Shown: positions 16,817-25,181 of the stretch, one piece after another
Layout: the number at the start of each line of letters is the position of its first letter
How positions within the stretch are numbered: the stretch's first letter is position 1
Assembly: GCA_030537675.1 (NCBI GenBank)
Contig: JAUNVL010000015.1
Coordinates: 1 to 38,513 of the forward strand
Direction of reading: 5' to 3'
Length of the DNA: 38,513 nucleotides
Source of the DNA: Propionibacteriaceae bacterium
GTDB taxonomy: Bacteria > Actinomycetota > Actinomycetes > Propionibacteriales > Propionibacteriaceae
The notes under the pieces: generated by a model
Seen by the model: only the letters and a program-made list of their open reading frames with translations
The model's database searches: none
What the model was told of the DNA's origin: nothing
Program-made: the position numbers and the translations under genes

Positions 16817-18139
16817 TCACCAGGTGGTGGTGATGCCGGGCCTCAGGTCGTCGGCAGGTGGCGCCCACACGTCGGGGTCCGCCTCCTGCTGCTCGCCGGT
16901 ACGGATGTCCTTGACGGAGGTGCCGAACCACACGAAGGGGATGCCGCGACGCTCTGCGTGGCGGATCTGTTTGCCGTACTTGTCCGCCTTGGGCGCCACC
17001 TCGCAGGCGATGCCGCGGGCCCTCAGCCGGCGTGCCACATCGTCAGCGGTGGTGCGGGTGTCGTCGGTGTCGACGGCCACCAGCACGCAGCTGGGCACCG
17101 AGCGGTTCGCGCTCAGGTGTCCACGCCCGATCAGGGGGGCGAGGATGCGGGTGACCCCGATGGTGAGACCCACGCCGGGGTAGGTGTTCTTGCCGTCACT
17201 CGCCAGCGCGTCGTAGCGGCCGCCACCCGAAACGCTGCCGATGGACTCGAAGCCCACCATCTCGGTCTCGTAGACGGTGCCCGTGTAGTAGTCGAGTCCG
17301 CGCGCAATCCGCAGGTCGGCAGCGATCTGCCCGGGGAACTGCGACGACACCGCCTCCAGCACGCTGCTGACCTCCTCGATGCCCTCGGTGAGCAGGGCGT
17401 TCTCGATGCCCAGCGCGGCAACCTCGTCGGCGAAGGAGAGGTCGTTGCTCCGGATGCGCGCCAACGCCAGTGCGGCCGACACCTGGGCGTCGTCCATGCC
17501 GAGCTGCTCGCGCAACAGGGTGGCGACGCCGTCGGGCCCGATCTTGTCGAGCTTGTCGACGCGCTGCAGCACTGCGCTGGGATCATCGATCCCGAGGCCG
17601 GCGTAGAAGCCCTGCGCCAGCTTCCGGTTGCCGAGCCGCATCAGGACGGGGGGCAGTCCCAGGTCCTGGTGCATGCGTCCGAACGCTTCCAGTGCGACCA
17701 GCGGGAGCTCCGCGTCGTGGTGCAGGGCCAGCGTGCCGGAGCCGACGATGTCGAAGTCTGCCTGCGTGAACTCGCGGTAGCGACCCTCCTGGGGCCGCTC
17801 GCCGCGCCACGACTTCTGCACCTGGTAGCGGCGGAACGGGAAGTGCAGGTGTCCGGAGTTCTCCAGCACGTACCGCGCGAAGGGCACGGTGAGGTCGAAG
17901 TGCAGGGCCAGTTGGTCCACGTCGGAGGCCTCCGCGTGCAGCCTGCGCACGACGTAGATCTCCTTGTCGATCTCGCCCTTGCGGGTCAGCTGTTCCAGTG
18001 GTTCGACGGCGCGGGTCTCGACGGAGGCCAGCCCGTGCAGCTCGGCGGTGCTCGAGATGATGTCGAGAACGCGAGTCTCGACCATGCGGCCAGCAGGGAG
18101 GAACTCGGGGAAGCCGGAGATCGGCTTGGGGCGTGCCAT
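16817..18139 (-). CDS. hisS: Histidyl-tRNA synthetase
   Basis: Charges tRNA-His. 440 residues. It starts M-A-R-P-K-P-I-S-G-F-P-E-F-L-P with no long extension. Motif 1 surrounds R-V-L-D-I-I, motif 2 gives S-W-R-G-E-R-P-Q-E-G-R-Y-R-E-F-T-Q-A-D, and the HisA signature is R-I-A-R-G-L-D-Y-Y-T-G-T-V-Y-E. Then come G-G-G-R-Y-D and the C-terminal anticodon domain. A form with spelling such as L-T-V-P-F-A-R-Y and R-G-E-R-P-Q-E-G is common in Actinobacteria. It lies 17 bases after the MBL hydrolase and upstream of aspS in one unit. Confidence 0.98.
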   Translation of the reverse strand: MARPKPISGFPEFLPAGRMVETRVLDIISSTAELHGLASVETRAVEPLEQLTRKGEIDKEIYVVRRLHAEASDVDQLALHFDLTVPFARYVLENSGHLHFPFRRYQVQKSWRGERPQEGRYREFTQADFDIVGSGTLALHHDAELPLVALEAFGRMHQDLGLPPVLMRLGNRKLAQGFYAGLGIDDPSAVLQRVDKLDKIGPDGVATLLREQLGMDDAQVSAALALARIRSNDLSFADEVAALGIENALLTEGIEEVSSVLEAVSSQFPGQIAADLRIARGLDYYTGTVYETEMVGFESIGSVSGGGRYDALASDGKNTYPGVGLTIGVTRILAPLIGRGHLSANRSVPSCVLVAVDTDDTRTTADDVARRLRARGIACEVAPKADKYGKQIRHAERRGIPFVWFGTSVKDIRTGEQQEADPDVWAPPADDLRPGITTTW

Positions 18140-18156
18140 CAGTGAAGTCTTTTTCC

Positions 18157-18837
18157 TCAGTTTTCGTCGTGCATGAAGGGATTGCGTTCCATCTCGAGTT
18201 CCAGCGTGGTGCCCGGACCGTGGCCCGGCAGCAGCGGAACGTCCTCGGGAAATGAGTCCCGAATCCGTCGGAGAGTTTCGCGCATCTCCGCCATGTTACC
18301 GCTGGGCAGATCGGTTCGCCCGATCGTCCCCGCGAACAGCACGTCCCCGGTGAACACCACCACCGTCGTGTCATCGCTGACCTCGAGCAGCGTGGAGCCC
18401 GCGGTGTGACCGGGCGCCGCGAAGGGTCTCACCCTCAGCCCTGCCACCTGGAAGGGCTCGGCCAGCCCCCGCACCTCTGCAGGCAGGGGAAGGGCATCCG
18501 CGCCCAGGAACTGCTCGATGATGCTGATGAACGACTCCCCCAGCCCCAGTGAGGGACGCTCCAGCATCGGCTGGTCGGCACCGGCACAGAAGACCGGTAC
18601 GTCCCAGCGGGCAGCCACGGCGTGCGCGTCACCGGCATGGTCCAGGTGTCCGTGGGTCAGCACCACCGCTGCTGGCTGCCAACCGCGCTGCGCCAGGGCA
18701 TTGGTGATGATGTCGAAGGACATGATGCCGGGGTCGATGACAAGGCACTGTCTCGGGGACTGGGGGTCGTCAACTTCCGCCGCGACCAGGTAGCAATTCG
18801 CCTGCCACGGTGAGACGGGATGGGCCTCGATGAGCAT
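18157..18837 (-). CDS. MBL-fold metallo-hydrolase (glyoxalase II-like)
   Basis: 226-residue metallo-beta-lactamase-fold hydrolase; the natural substrate is unknown. The metal ligands are all visible: T-H-G-H-L-D-H-A-G-D, the A-P-G-H-T-A-G-S histidine, F-T-G-D-V-L-F, and the final L-P-G-H-G-P. In Actinobacteria this gene conventionally precedes hisS, as here. The ATG at 18837 has no Shine-Dalgarno, but TAGGGT ends exactly 6 bases upstream, which suggests leaderless translation from the first base of the message. Confidence 0.93.
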   Translation of the reverse strand: MLIEAHPVSPWQANCYLVAAEVDDPQSPRQCLVIDPGIMSFDIITNALAQRGWQPAAVVLTHGHLDHAGDAHAVAARWDVPVFCAGADQPMLERPSLGLGESFISIIEQFLGADALPLPAEVRGLAEPFQVAGLRVRPFAAPGHTAGSTLLEVSDDTTVVVFTGDVLFAGTIGRTDLPSGNMAEMRETLRRIRDSFPEDVPLLPGHGPGTTLELEMERNPFMHDEN

Positions 18838-18843
18838 TGCGCC

Positions 18844-18849
18844 ACCCTA
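18844..18849 (-). promoter_or_regulatory. -10 element of the MBL-hisS-aspS unit (leaderless)
   Basis: TAGGGT on the minus strand fits TAnnnT, with six bases (GGCGCA) to the ATG at 18837. It is only 6 bases from the opposing -10 of the DUF349 gene. The -35 would lie inside the start of the DUF349 gene and shows no clear hexamer. Confidence 0.55.
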
Positions 18850-18855
18850 TCCGGC

Positions 18856-18861
18856 TAGATT
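18856..18861 (+). promoter_or_regulatory. -10 element of the DUF349 gene (leaderless)
   Basis: TAGATT fits TAnnnT, with six bases (GGGCGC) to the ATG at 18868 and no Shine-Dalgarno. The arrangement mirrors the opposite-strand promoter of the MBL gene. Confidence 0.55.
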
Positions 18862-18867
18862 GGGCGC

Positions 18868-20115
18868 ATGAGCGATATGCAAGCGCCCTCAGACTTCGGT
18901 CGGGTTGACGAGGACGGCACCGTCTGGGTCCGCACCGCCGAAGGTGAACGCAACGTGGGACAGGTCCCTGATGCGACACCCGAAGAGGCAATGGCCTTCT
19001 ATACGAGACGATTCGAGAACCTGGCGGCCGAGATCGGCCTGCTGGAGGCTCGCGTGAAGAGTCAGACGATGTCCCCCGAGGAGGCGCGCAAGGCCATCAC
19101 CGTCACGCGCGGTTCCGTGGAGAAGGCCAACGCCGTCGGCGATCTTCCCGCCCTACTGGAGACGCTGACGAAGATCGAGGAGATGCTTCCCGCGCAGATC
19201 GAGGCCCGCAAACTGGCCCGCGCGCAGCAGAATGCAGCCACGGTCGCGGCGAAACAGACCATGGTCGAGGAAGCCGAGAAGCTGGCAGCCGGCAATGACT
19301 GGCGGGGCGGGGTGGATCGCTTCCGCACACTGCTCGAGGAGTGGAAGGCGCTGCCGCGCATCGACCGCACCACCGACAACGAACTGTGGCACCGGTTCTC
19401 CACGGCCCGCACCGCCTACACGCGCCGCCGCAAGTCGCACTTCTCCGAGGTCAACAGCCGTCGCGACGAGGTCAAGACGCTGAAGGAAAAGATCATCGCC
19501 GAGGCCGAACCGTTGGCCTCGTCCACGGAGTGGGGCCCCACCTCCGGCATGTTCCGCGACCTCATGGCTCGCTGGAAGGCCGCCGGCAGCGCCCGACGCT
19601 CCGACGACGACGCCCTGTGGGCGCGCTTCCGCGGTCTGCAGGACCAGTTCTTCGATGCCCGCACCGCCGCGCAGAGCGCAGTGGACGGCGAGGAGGCGGA
19701 GAACCTCGCGGCCAAGACCGCGCTGGTGGAGCAGGTGGAGAAGGACCTGGCCGACGTCACCGATGTGGAGCGCGCCAAGGGCATCCACCGCGAATTCCTG
19801 TCCAAGTTCAATGAAATGGGACATGTGCCGCGCAACGCCATGCGGGATCTCGATGGCCGGGTACGAGCCCTCGGTGACCGGTTGGCCACCATGGAGGCCG
19901 ACGAGTGGCGGCGCACCGACCCGGAGGCACGCAAGCGGGCCGAGGACACGGTGGCGCTGTTCCAGGCCCAGGTGGACAAGCTCAATCGTGACATCACGGA
20001 CGCCGAGACCAAGGGCGATTCCCGCAAGGCACGAGATGCAGCCAAGTCGTTGGAGACCTACAACGCGTGGCTCGACCAGGCCAGAATGACGCTCACGGAG
20101 TTCCAGCAGGCCTGA
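18868..20115 (+). CDS. DUF349 domain protein
   Basis: 415-residue, highly charged, mostly helical protein with about three DUF349 repeats: around A-E-K-L-A-A-G-N-D-W-R-G-G-V-D-R-F-R (near 135), A-E-P-L-A-S-S-T-E-W-G-P-T (near 215), and the D-V-E-R-A-K-G-I-H-R-E-F segment (near 297). The N-terminus reads G-R-V-D-E-D-G-T-V-W-V-R-T-A-E-G-E-R, a conserved start in actinobacterial members. The family has no agreed function in Actinobacteria. Predicted coiled coils cover much of the length. It is transcribed divergently from the MBL-hisS-aspS unit and probably together with the flavoprotein gene that starts 1 base after its stop. Confidence 0.92.
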   Translation: MSDMQAPSDFGRVDEDGTVWVRTAEGERNVGQVPDATPEEAMAFYTRRFENLAAEIGLLEARVKSQTMSPEEARKAITVTRGSVEKANAVGDLPALLETLTKIEEMLPAQIEARKLARAQQNAATVAAKQTMVEEAEKLAAGNDWRGGVDRFRTLLEEWKALPRIDRTTDNELWHRFSTARTAYTRRRKSHFSEVNSRRDEVKTLKEKIIAEAEPLASSTEWGPTSGMFRDLMARWKAAGSARRSDDDALWARFRGLQDQFFDARTAAQSAVDGEEAENLAAKTALVEQVEKDLADVTDVERAKGIHREFLSKFNEMGHVPRNAMRDLDGRVRALGDRLATMEADEWRRTDPEARKRAEDTVALFQAQVDKLNRDITDAETKGDSRKARDAAKSLETYNAWLDQARMTLTEFQQA

Positions 20116-20116
20116 C

Positions 20117-21343
20117 GTGCCGGGGCACATCATCGTCGGCGCCGGACTGGCCGGGGCCAAGGCGGCGCAGTCGTTGCGACGCGAGGGCTACACCCGCCCC
20201 TTGACCCTGCTCGGAGCCGAGGCGGAAGCTCCGTACAACCGTCCGCCCCTGTCCAAGGAGTACCTCCGTGGCCAGGCGGAGCGCGGCGGTATCCACGTGC
20301 TCCCCGAGCAGTGGTACGCCAAGCACGACGTCTCGCTTCGGGTCTCCAGCAGGGTCGAGGCTCTCGACGTGGACGGCCACCGTGTGCAGCTGTCGACCGG
20401 TGAGGAACTGGGCTACGAGAAACTGCTGATCGCCACCGGATCCCGGGTACGCAGGCTGCAGGTTCCGGGCTCGGACCTCGACGCCGTGGTGTACCTCAGC
20501 ACCATCGGTGACAGCGACCGGCTGAAGCGGGTCCTGGCCACGGCCGGGCGGATCATCATCATCGGCGCCGGTTGGGTGGGGCTCGAAATTGCCTCGGCAG
20601 CCCGCGTGAAGGGCATCGAGGTCATCCTGGTGGAAGCTGCCGCTCTTCCGCTGGAGAAGGTGCTGGGAAGCCATGTCGCGCAGCATTTCGCCACGCTGCA
20701 CGTGTCCCACGGCGTCGACCTGCGCTGCGGTGTGCAGCCGGTGGCGATCACCGGCCGCGATGGGCGTGCCACGGGCGTGGACCTCTCCGACGGAACGCAC
20801 ATCGACGCCGATGCGGTCATCGTCGGTATCGGCGTGACGCCACGCACGGAACTGGCCGAACACGCGGGCCTCGCCGTGGACAACGGCATCCTCGTCGACG
20901 CGAGCATGAGGACGTCGCACTCGGACGTGTTTGCCGCAGGCGACGTCGCCAACGCCTGGCACCCACTGCTGGGGCGACACGTCCGGGTGGAGCACTGGAC
21001 CAACGCCGCATGGCAACCGCGAGTGGCCTCCCAGTCGATGCTCGGGATCGCCGCCTCCTACGACAAGCTCCCCCACTTCTTCTCCGACCAGTACGACCTG
21101 TCCATGGAGTACACCGGCCACACTGGAGACGGAGGTCACGATTCCGTGGTCCTGCGTGGCGCGCCGGATGACCACGCCTGGATGGCCTTCTGGCTCCGGG
21201 ACAACACGGTGCTGGCCGGCATGCACGTCAACGATCCGCGAGCGGTGCGCGACATCACCACGCTGGTGCGCTCGGGTCAGGCCATCGACCCCGGCCTCCT
21301 GGCGGACAGCACGCACCCGCTGAGGTCGTTGCTGCGCACCTGA
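20117..21343 (+). CDS. FAD-dependent oxidoreductase, ferredoxin/rubredoxin reductase type
   Basis: 408-residue flavoprotein of the NAD(P)H:ferredoxin/rhodocoxin reductase type. The N-terminal FAD site is I-I-V-G-A-G-L-A-G-A-K (5-15), the family motif P-Y-N-R-P-P-L-S-K-E-Y-L is near 35, the NAD(P)H site is I-I-I-G-A-G-W-V-G-L-E, and the second FAD motif is V-F-A-A-G-D-V-A-N. A C-terminal reductase domain completes it. No ferredoxin or P450 gene is nearby, so the redox partner is unknown. The GTG at 20117 is one base after the DUF349 stop, with AGG 7 bases upstream. It converges on the DUF488 gene with a 4-base gap. Confidence 0.93.
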   Translation: MPGHIIVGAGLAGAKAAQSLRREGYTRPLTLLGAEAEAPYNRPPLSKEYLRGQAERGGIHVLPEQWYAKHDVSLRVSSRVEALDVDGHRVQLSTGEELGYEKLLIATGSRVRRLQVPGSDLDAVVYLSTIGDSDRLKRVLATAGRIIIIGAGWVGLEIASAARVKGIEVILVEAAALPLEKVLGSHVAQHFATLHVSHGVDLRCGVQPVAITGRDGRATGVDLSDGTHIDADAVIVGIGVTPRTELAEHAGLAVDNGILVDASMRTSHSDVFAAGDVANAWHPLLGRHVRVEHWTNAAWQPRVASQSMLGIAASYDKLPHFFSDQYDLSMEYTGHTGDGGHDSVVLRGAPDDHAWMAFWLRDNTVLAGMHVNDPRAVRDITTLVRSGQAIDPGLLADSTHPLRSLLRT

Positions 21344-21347
21344 AGGG

Positions 21348-21707
21348 CTACGCACCCGACAGGACGTCGGCGAGCACTCGGGCCTGGCTGTGTTCCACGT
21401 CCTTGGTGGCCGTCAGAAGAGTGAGACGTGTCCCGCGCACGCAGTCCCGCAGCTCCTTCAATGCAGCCACGCCAGCGGATGATTCCAGCTCGGCGCGGTA
21501 GCGTCGGGCGAACTCGTCGAACTTCTCCGGATCGTGCCCGTACCACTGGCGCAGTTCATGGGACGGCGCCACATCCTTGATCCAGTGCTCCATCACGACC
21601 TCGGACTTCTTCATCCCGCGGGGCCAGAGTCTGTCCACGAGCACCCTCGTGCCGTCGTTGTGCGTCGGTTCCTCCTGGACCCGACGGATCCACACGCTCA
21701 GGGTCAT
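21348..21707 (-). CDS. DUF488 family protein (YeaO-like)
   Basis: 119 residues, function not established. The hallmark segments are R-V-L-V-D-R-L-W-P-R-G-M-K-K, H-W-I-K-D-V-A-P-S, L-R-Q-W-Y-G-H-D-P-E-K-F-D-E-F-A-R-R-Y, and L-T-L-L-T-A-T-K-D-V-E-H-S-Q-A near the end, which is the standard layout of the family. The ATG at 21707 follows GGAG with a 7-base spacing. It lies 38 bases after rel on the same strand and may be read from the rel message. The long open frame upstream to 22007 is inside rel. Confidence 0.92.
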   Translation of the reverse strand: MTLSVWIRRVQEEPTHNDGTRVLVDRLWPRGMKKSEVVMEHWIKDVAPSHELRQWYGHDPEKFDEFARRYRAELESSAGVAALKELRDCVRGTRLTLLTATKDVEHSQARVLADVLSGA

Positions 21708-21745
21708 CTCGCGCTCCGTCCCGCACTCCACGATGTGCTGGTTTC

Positions 21746-24037
21746 TCAGTAGTTGGCCCGGAACACGTCGTAGACCCCGGGTACCTTCCGGACCTGGCTC
21801 AGCACGTGCGACAGGTGTGTGGGGTCCGGCGACTCGAAGGTGATCCGCCCCACGAACTGCCTGTTCTTGTTGGTGGAGATCGACGCAGACAGGATGTCCA
21901 CGTGCTGCTCCGAGAAGGCTGCGCTGACGTCGGAGAGCATGCGGGCACGGTCGATGCCCTCCACCTGGATGGTCACCAGATAGCTGCCGGTGCCCGTCTC
22001 CGCCCACGAGACGTTGACGAGCCGCTCCGACTGCTCCCGCAGGGAGGGCGCGTTGGTGCAGTCGGTGCGGTGCACGGAGACGCCGTCGCCGCGCGTCACG
22101 AAACCCAGGATGTCATCGCCGGGCAGCGGTGAGCAGCACTTGGCCAGCTTCACCATCATGGTCGAATCGCCGTCCACGAGCACCGCGACGTCACTCTTCG
22201 ATGACGCGCGCGGACGCTGCTTGACCACCGTGTCCTCGGTCACGGTGTCGACGGCCTCGTCCTCACCACCGTGCAGGTCGATGAGGTGCTGGACCACCGC
22301 CTGCGCGCTGATCTGGTTCTCCCCGATGGCCACGTACAGGCTGGAGACATCCTTGGTGCGCAGCACGTTCGCCACCGCAGTCAGGTTTTCCAGAGTCAGG
22401 AGCCGCTGCATGGGCAGGCCCGTGCGTCGCAACTGCTTCGCCAGCAGATCCTTGCCCGTGTCCTCGGCCTCGTCACGGCGTTCCCGCGTGAAGTACTGCC
22501 GGATCTTCTGCTTGGCGCGGCTGGAGGCAACAAAACTCATCCAGTCGCGGCTGGGGCCGGCATTGGGGCTCTTCGAGGTGAGCACCTCCACCTTGTCGCC
22601 CTGCTGGAGCTTGGTGGACAACGCCACCAGCCGGCCATTCACGCGCGCACCGATGCACCGGAACCCCACTTCCGTGTGGACGGCGAACGCGAAGTCCACG
22701 GGTGTGGCGCCCACGGGGAGAGCCATCACCTCGCCCTTGGGCGTGAACACATAGATCTCGTCGGAGTTGATCTCGAACAGGATTGAATCCAGGAACTCGC
22801 CGGGGTCAGCCGTCTCCTTGCTCATGACGCCGAGCTGGTGCATGGCGCGCAGGCCCGCCTCCTCAGGCGTCACTCCTTCGCGCAGGTTCGCCTTGTACTT
22901 CCAGTGCGCCGCAACGCCGTACTCGGCTCGACGGTGCATCTCGTGGGTGCGGATCTGGAACTCCACGGGTTCGTTGCTCTCCCCCAGCACCGTGGTGTGC
23001 AACGACTGGTACATGTTGAACTTGGGGTTGGCGATGTAGTCCTTGAAGCGGCCCGGTATCGGTTTCCACGTGCTGTGGGCGACGCCGAGCACCGCGTAAC
23101 AGTCCTTCACGTCGTCGACGAGGACTCTGAGCCCGATCAGGTCGAAGATGTCGGAGAAGTCGCGGCCCCGCACCATCATCTTCTGGTAGATGGAGTAGTA
23201 GTGCTTCGGGCGTCCGTAAATCGACGCCTTGATCTTGTTCTCCGTCATGAGCGACTGGAACTGGCTGATCAGGTCGCGCAGGTACCGTTCGCGCCCGGGC
23301 GCCTGGGTGCCGACCATCTCGACGATCTCGCTGTAGATGTTCGGCTCGATCGTGGCGAAGGACAGGTCCTCCAGCTCCCACTTGATGGTGTTCATGCCCA
23401 ATCGGTGCGCCAGCGGTGCGTAGATGTTCAACGTTTCCGTGGCGATCCGCACCCGCTTGTCGGGACGCAGGAAGCCCAGCGTCCGCATGTTGTGCAACCG
23501 GTCGGCCAGCTTGATGACGAGGACGCGAACCTCTTCGCTGGTGGCCATGATCATCTTGCGGATGGTCTCGGCCTTCGCGGTTTCCCCGTAGGTGACCTTG
23601 TCCAGCTTGGTGACCCCGTCGACCATCTGGGCCACCTCGTCGGAGAAGTCCTCCCGCAGGGCCTCCATCGAATACGGGGTGTCCTCGACGGTGTCGTGCA
23701 GCAGGGCCGCCACGATGACGGGCTCCGTCATGCCCAGTTCTGCCAGGATCGTCGCCACGGCCAGCGGGTGCGTGATGTACGGATCGCCCGACTTGCGCTT
23801 CTGGCCATCGTGGTAGTGCTCGGCCGTCCGGTAGGCACGCTCGATGATGTCGAGATCAGCCTTCGGATGGTTGCTGCGGATGATCTTGAAAAGGGGGTCC
23901 AGCACCGCGACCCGGGGACGCACTGCTCCCAGACGGGCGAGCCGGTGCCGCATTCTGAGCCGCGGCTGTTCCGGACCCGAGGACACACGCTGAAGAACGC
24001 CGTGTTCCGGCTCCCGTTCAGCAGGCTGCTCCGCCAT
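21746..24037 (-). CDS. rel: Bifunctional (p)ppGpp synthetase/hydrolase Rel
   Basis: Makes and degrades the alarmone (p)ppGpp in the stringent response. About 763 residues. The hydrolase HD domain has H-D-T-V-E-D-T near 114-120 and an intact pattern, so it should be active. The synthetase region has G-R-P-K-H-Y-Y-S-I-Y-Q-K-M and F-S-D-I-F-D-L-I-G-L-R-V. The TGS domain starts at E-I-Y-V-F-T-P-K-G-E, the conserved C-C-S-P-L-P-G-D-D lies further on, and the C-terminal ACT domain covers the last 75 residues. I prefer ATG 24037 because GGAGGGGG precedes it; ATG 24058 has no ribosome binding site. Usually apt lies directly upstream; here a channel gene intervenes. Confidence 0.95.
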   Translation of the reverse strand: MAEQPAEREPEHGVLQRVSSGPEQPRLRMRHRLARLGAVRPRVAVLDPLFKIIRSNHPKADLDIIERAYRTAEHYHDGQKRKSGDPYITHPLAVATILAELGMTEPVIVAALLHDTVEDTPYSMEALREDFSDEVAQMVDGVTKLDKVTYGETAKAETIRKMIMATSEEVRVLVIKLADRLHNMRTLGFLRPDKRVRIATETLNIYAPLAHRLGMNTIKWELEDLSFATIEPNIYSEIVEMVGTQAPGRERYLRDLISQFQSLMTENKIKASIYGRPKHYYSIYQKMMVRGRDFSDIFDLIGLRVLVDDVKDCYAVLGVAHSTWKPIPGRFKDYIANPKFNMYQSLHTTVLGESNEPVEFQIRTHEMHRRAEYGVAAHWKYKANLREGVTPEEAGLRAMHQLGVMSKETADPGEFLDSILFEINSDEIYVFTPKGEVMALPVGATPVDFAFAVHTEVGFRCIGARVNGRLVALSTKLQQGDKVEVLTSKSPNAGPSRDWMSFVASSRAKQKIRQYFTRERRDEAEDTGKDLLAKQLRRTGLPMQRLLTLENLTAVANVLRTKDVSSLYVAIGENQISAQAVVQHLIDLHGGEDEAVDTVTEDTVVKQRPRASSKSDVAVLVDGDSTMMVKLAKCCSPLPGDDILGFVTRGDGVSVHRTDCTNAPSLREQSERLVNVSWAETGTGSYLVTIQVEGIDRARMLSDVSAAFSEQHVDILSASISTNKNRQFVGRITFESPDPTHLSHVLSQVRKVPGVYDVFRANY

Positions 24038-24062
24038 CGGGTCCCCCTCCACAGTCATGGAT

Positions 24063-24075
24063 CAGTGATTCACTG
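24063..24075. promoter_or_regulatory. Palindromic operator-like site before rel
   Basis: CAGTGATTCACTG is a perfect 6-1-6 inverted repeat. It lies between the candidate -10 of rel and its start codon, where a bound protein would block transcription. No known regulator is assigned. Confidence 0.35.
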
Positions 24076-24080
24076 GCAGA

Positions 24081-24086
24081 AGTGTA
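24081..24086 (-). promoter_or_regulatory. Candidate -10 element of rel
   Basis: TACACT on the minus strand fits TAnnnT and lies 43 bases before the chosen rel ATG at 24037. It is downstream of the channel gene stop (24103). A weak CGACTG-type -35 may overlap the end of that gene. Confidence 0.4.
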
Positions 24087-24102
24087 CTGGCCCGCACGGC
24101 GC

Positions 24103-25176
24103 TCAGTCGTCGAGGTCGCGTAGTCCCTCGACGGTGTTGACCGATTTACGCACCACAATGAGCTGGTCGCCCGCTTCGATGCGTGCCGCCGTCGAATCGT
24201 AGAACCGTCGGAGCGTCCCGTTGCGCACGAGGCCGATGACGCGCTCGTTGCCGATGCCGCTGGGATTGGCGCCCACCTCGTCGGGACGGGCCTGGCGCTG
24301 CGTCACCTCCAGACCTGTGCCACTGGTCAGCAGGTCCTGGATGATTGCGCCCAGTTCCGGTCCGATGGCGGACAGGCCCATCAGCCGGCCCACCGTGTCC
24401 GACGACGTGACCACCGAGGTGGCGCCTGACTGTCTGACGAGCGGTACGTTCTCGTGCTCCCGGACCGACACCACGATGCCGGCCTGCGGGTTGAGCTGCC
24501 TCACCATCAGGGTGGTGAGGATGGCGGCATCGTCGCGGTCCAGACAGATCACCACTTCCTTGGCCTTGCTCACCTCGGCACGGCGCAGCAGGTCGCGCCT
24601 TCCCGCGTCCCCCTGGAACGCGGCCAACCCGTCGAGATTGGCGTCATTGATGGCCAGAGCGTCGTTGTCGACGACGACGATCTTCTCTGGTGCCTGACCG
24701 TGACGCCGCATGGTGTTCACGGCGCTGCGGCCCTTGGTGCCGTATCCGATGACGACGACGTGGTTGCGCATTGTTCTCCTCCACTGCAGGTCACGGATGA
24801 TGCGGGTGCCCTCGTTGGCGAGGACCTCGATGGTGGTGCCGACCAGCAGCACCAGGAACGCGATCCTCATGGGCGTGATCACCAGGGCGTTGATGAGCCG
24901 CGCGTGCGGGGCCAGTGGCGTGATGTCGCCGTACCCGGTGGTGGTGATGGTGACCGTGGAGTAGTAGAGGGCGTCGATGAAGCTGACGCCGTCTGCGCCC
25001 GTGTTGTCGACGTAGGCGCCGCGGTCCAGCCACACCAGCGCCGTGCTGACGAGCAGGAGCACGCCCGCGAACATGGCGCGACGTCCCAATTGCCTGAACG
25101 GATGCACGCCGAGCCGCGGCATGCTGACGAGTGAGACCTCGTCGCTGCGCTTGCCAGGGTGACGCATCCTGGGCAT
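24103..25176 (-). CDS. Two-TM potassium channel with RCK (TrkA-N/TrkA-C) domain
   Basis: 357-residue MthK/Kch-like channel. After a basic N-terminus come TM1 (about 34-51), a pore helix with the intact selectivity filter T-T-T-G-Y-G-D at 78-84, and TM2 (95-117). The cytoplasmic RCK domain starts V-V-V-I-G-Y-G-T-K-G-R-S (140-151), with the ligand-binding D following V-V-V-D-N-D, and a TrkA-C-like part covers the last 80 residues. It should gate K+ flux in response to a cytoplasmic nucleotide or ion. ATG at 25176, 5 bases after apt, with a weak ribosome binding site. Its place between apt and rel is unusual. Confidence 0.93.
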   Translation of the reverse strand: MPRMRHPGKRSDEVSLVSMPRLGVHPFRQLGRRAMFAGVLLLVSTALVWLDRGAYVDNTGADGVSFIDALYYSTVTITTTGYGDITPLAPHARLINALVITPMRIAFLVLLVGTTIEVLANEGTRIIRDLQWRRTMRNHVVVIGYGTKGRSAVNTMRRHGQAPEKIVVVDNDALAINDANLDGLAAFQGDAGRRDLLRRAEVSKAKEVVICLDRDDAAILTTLMVRQLNPQAGIVVSVREHENVPLVRQSGATSVVTSSDTVGRLMGLSAIGPELGAIIQDLLTSGTGLEVTQRQARPDEVGANPSGIGNERVIGLVRNGTLRRFYDSTAARIEAGDQLIVVRKSVNTVEGLRDLDD

Positions 25177-25181
25177 GTTTC

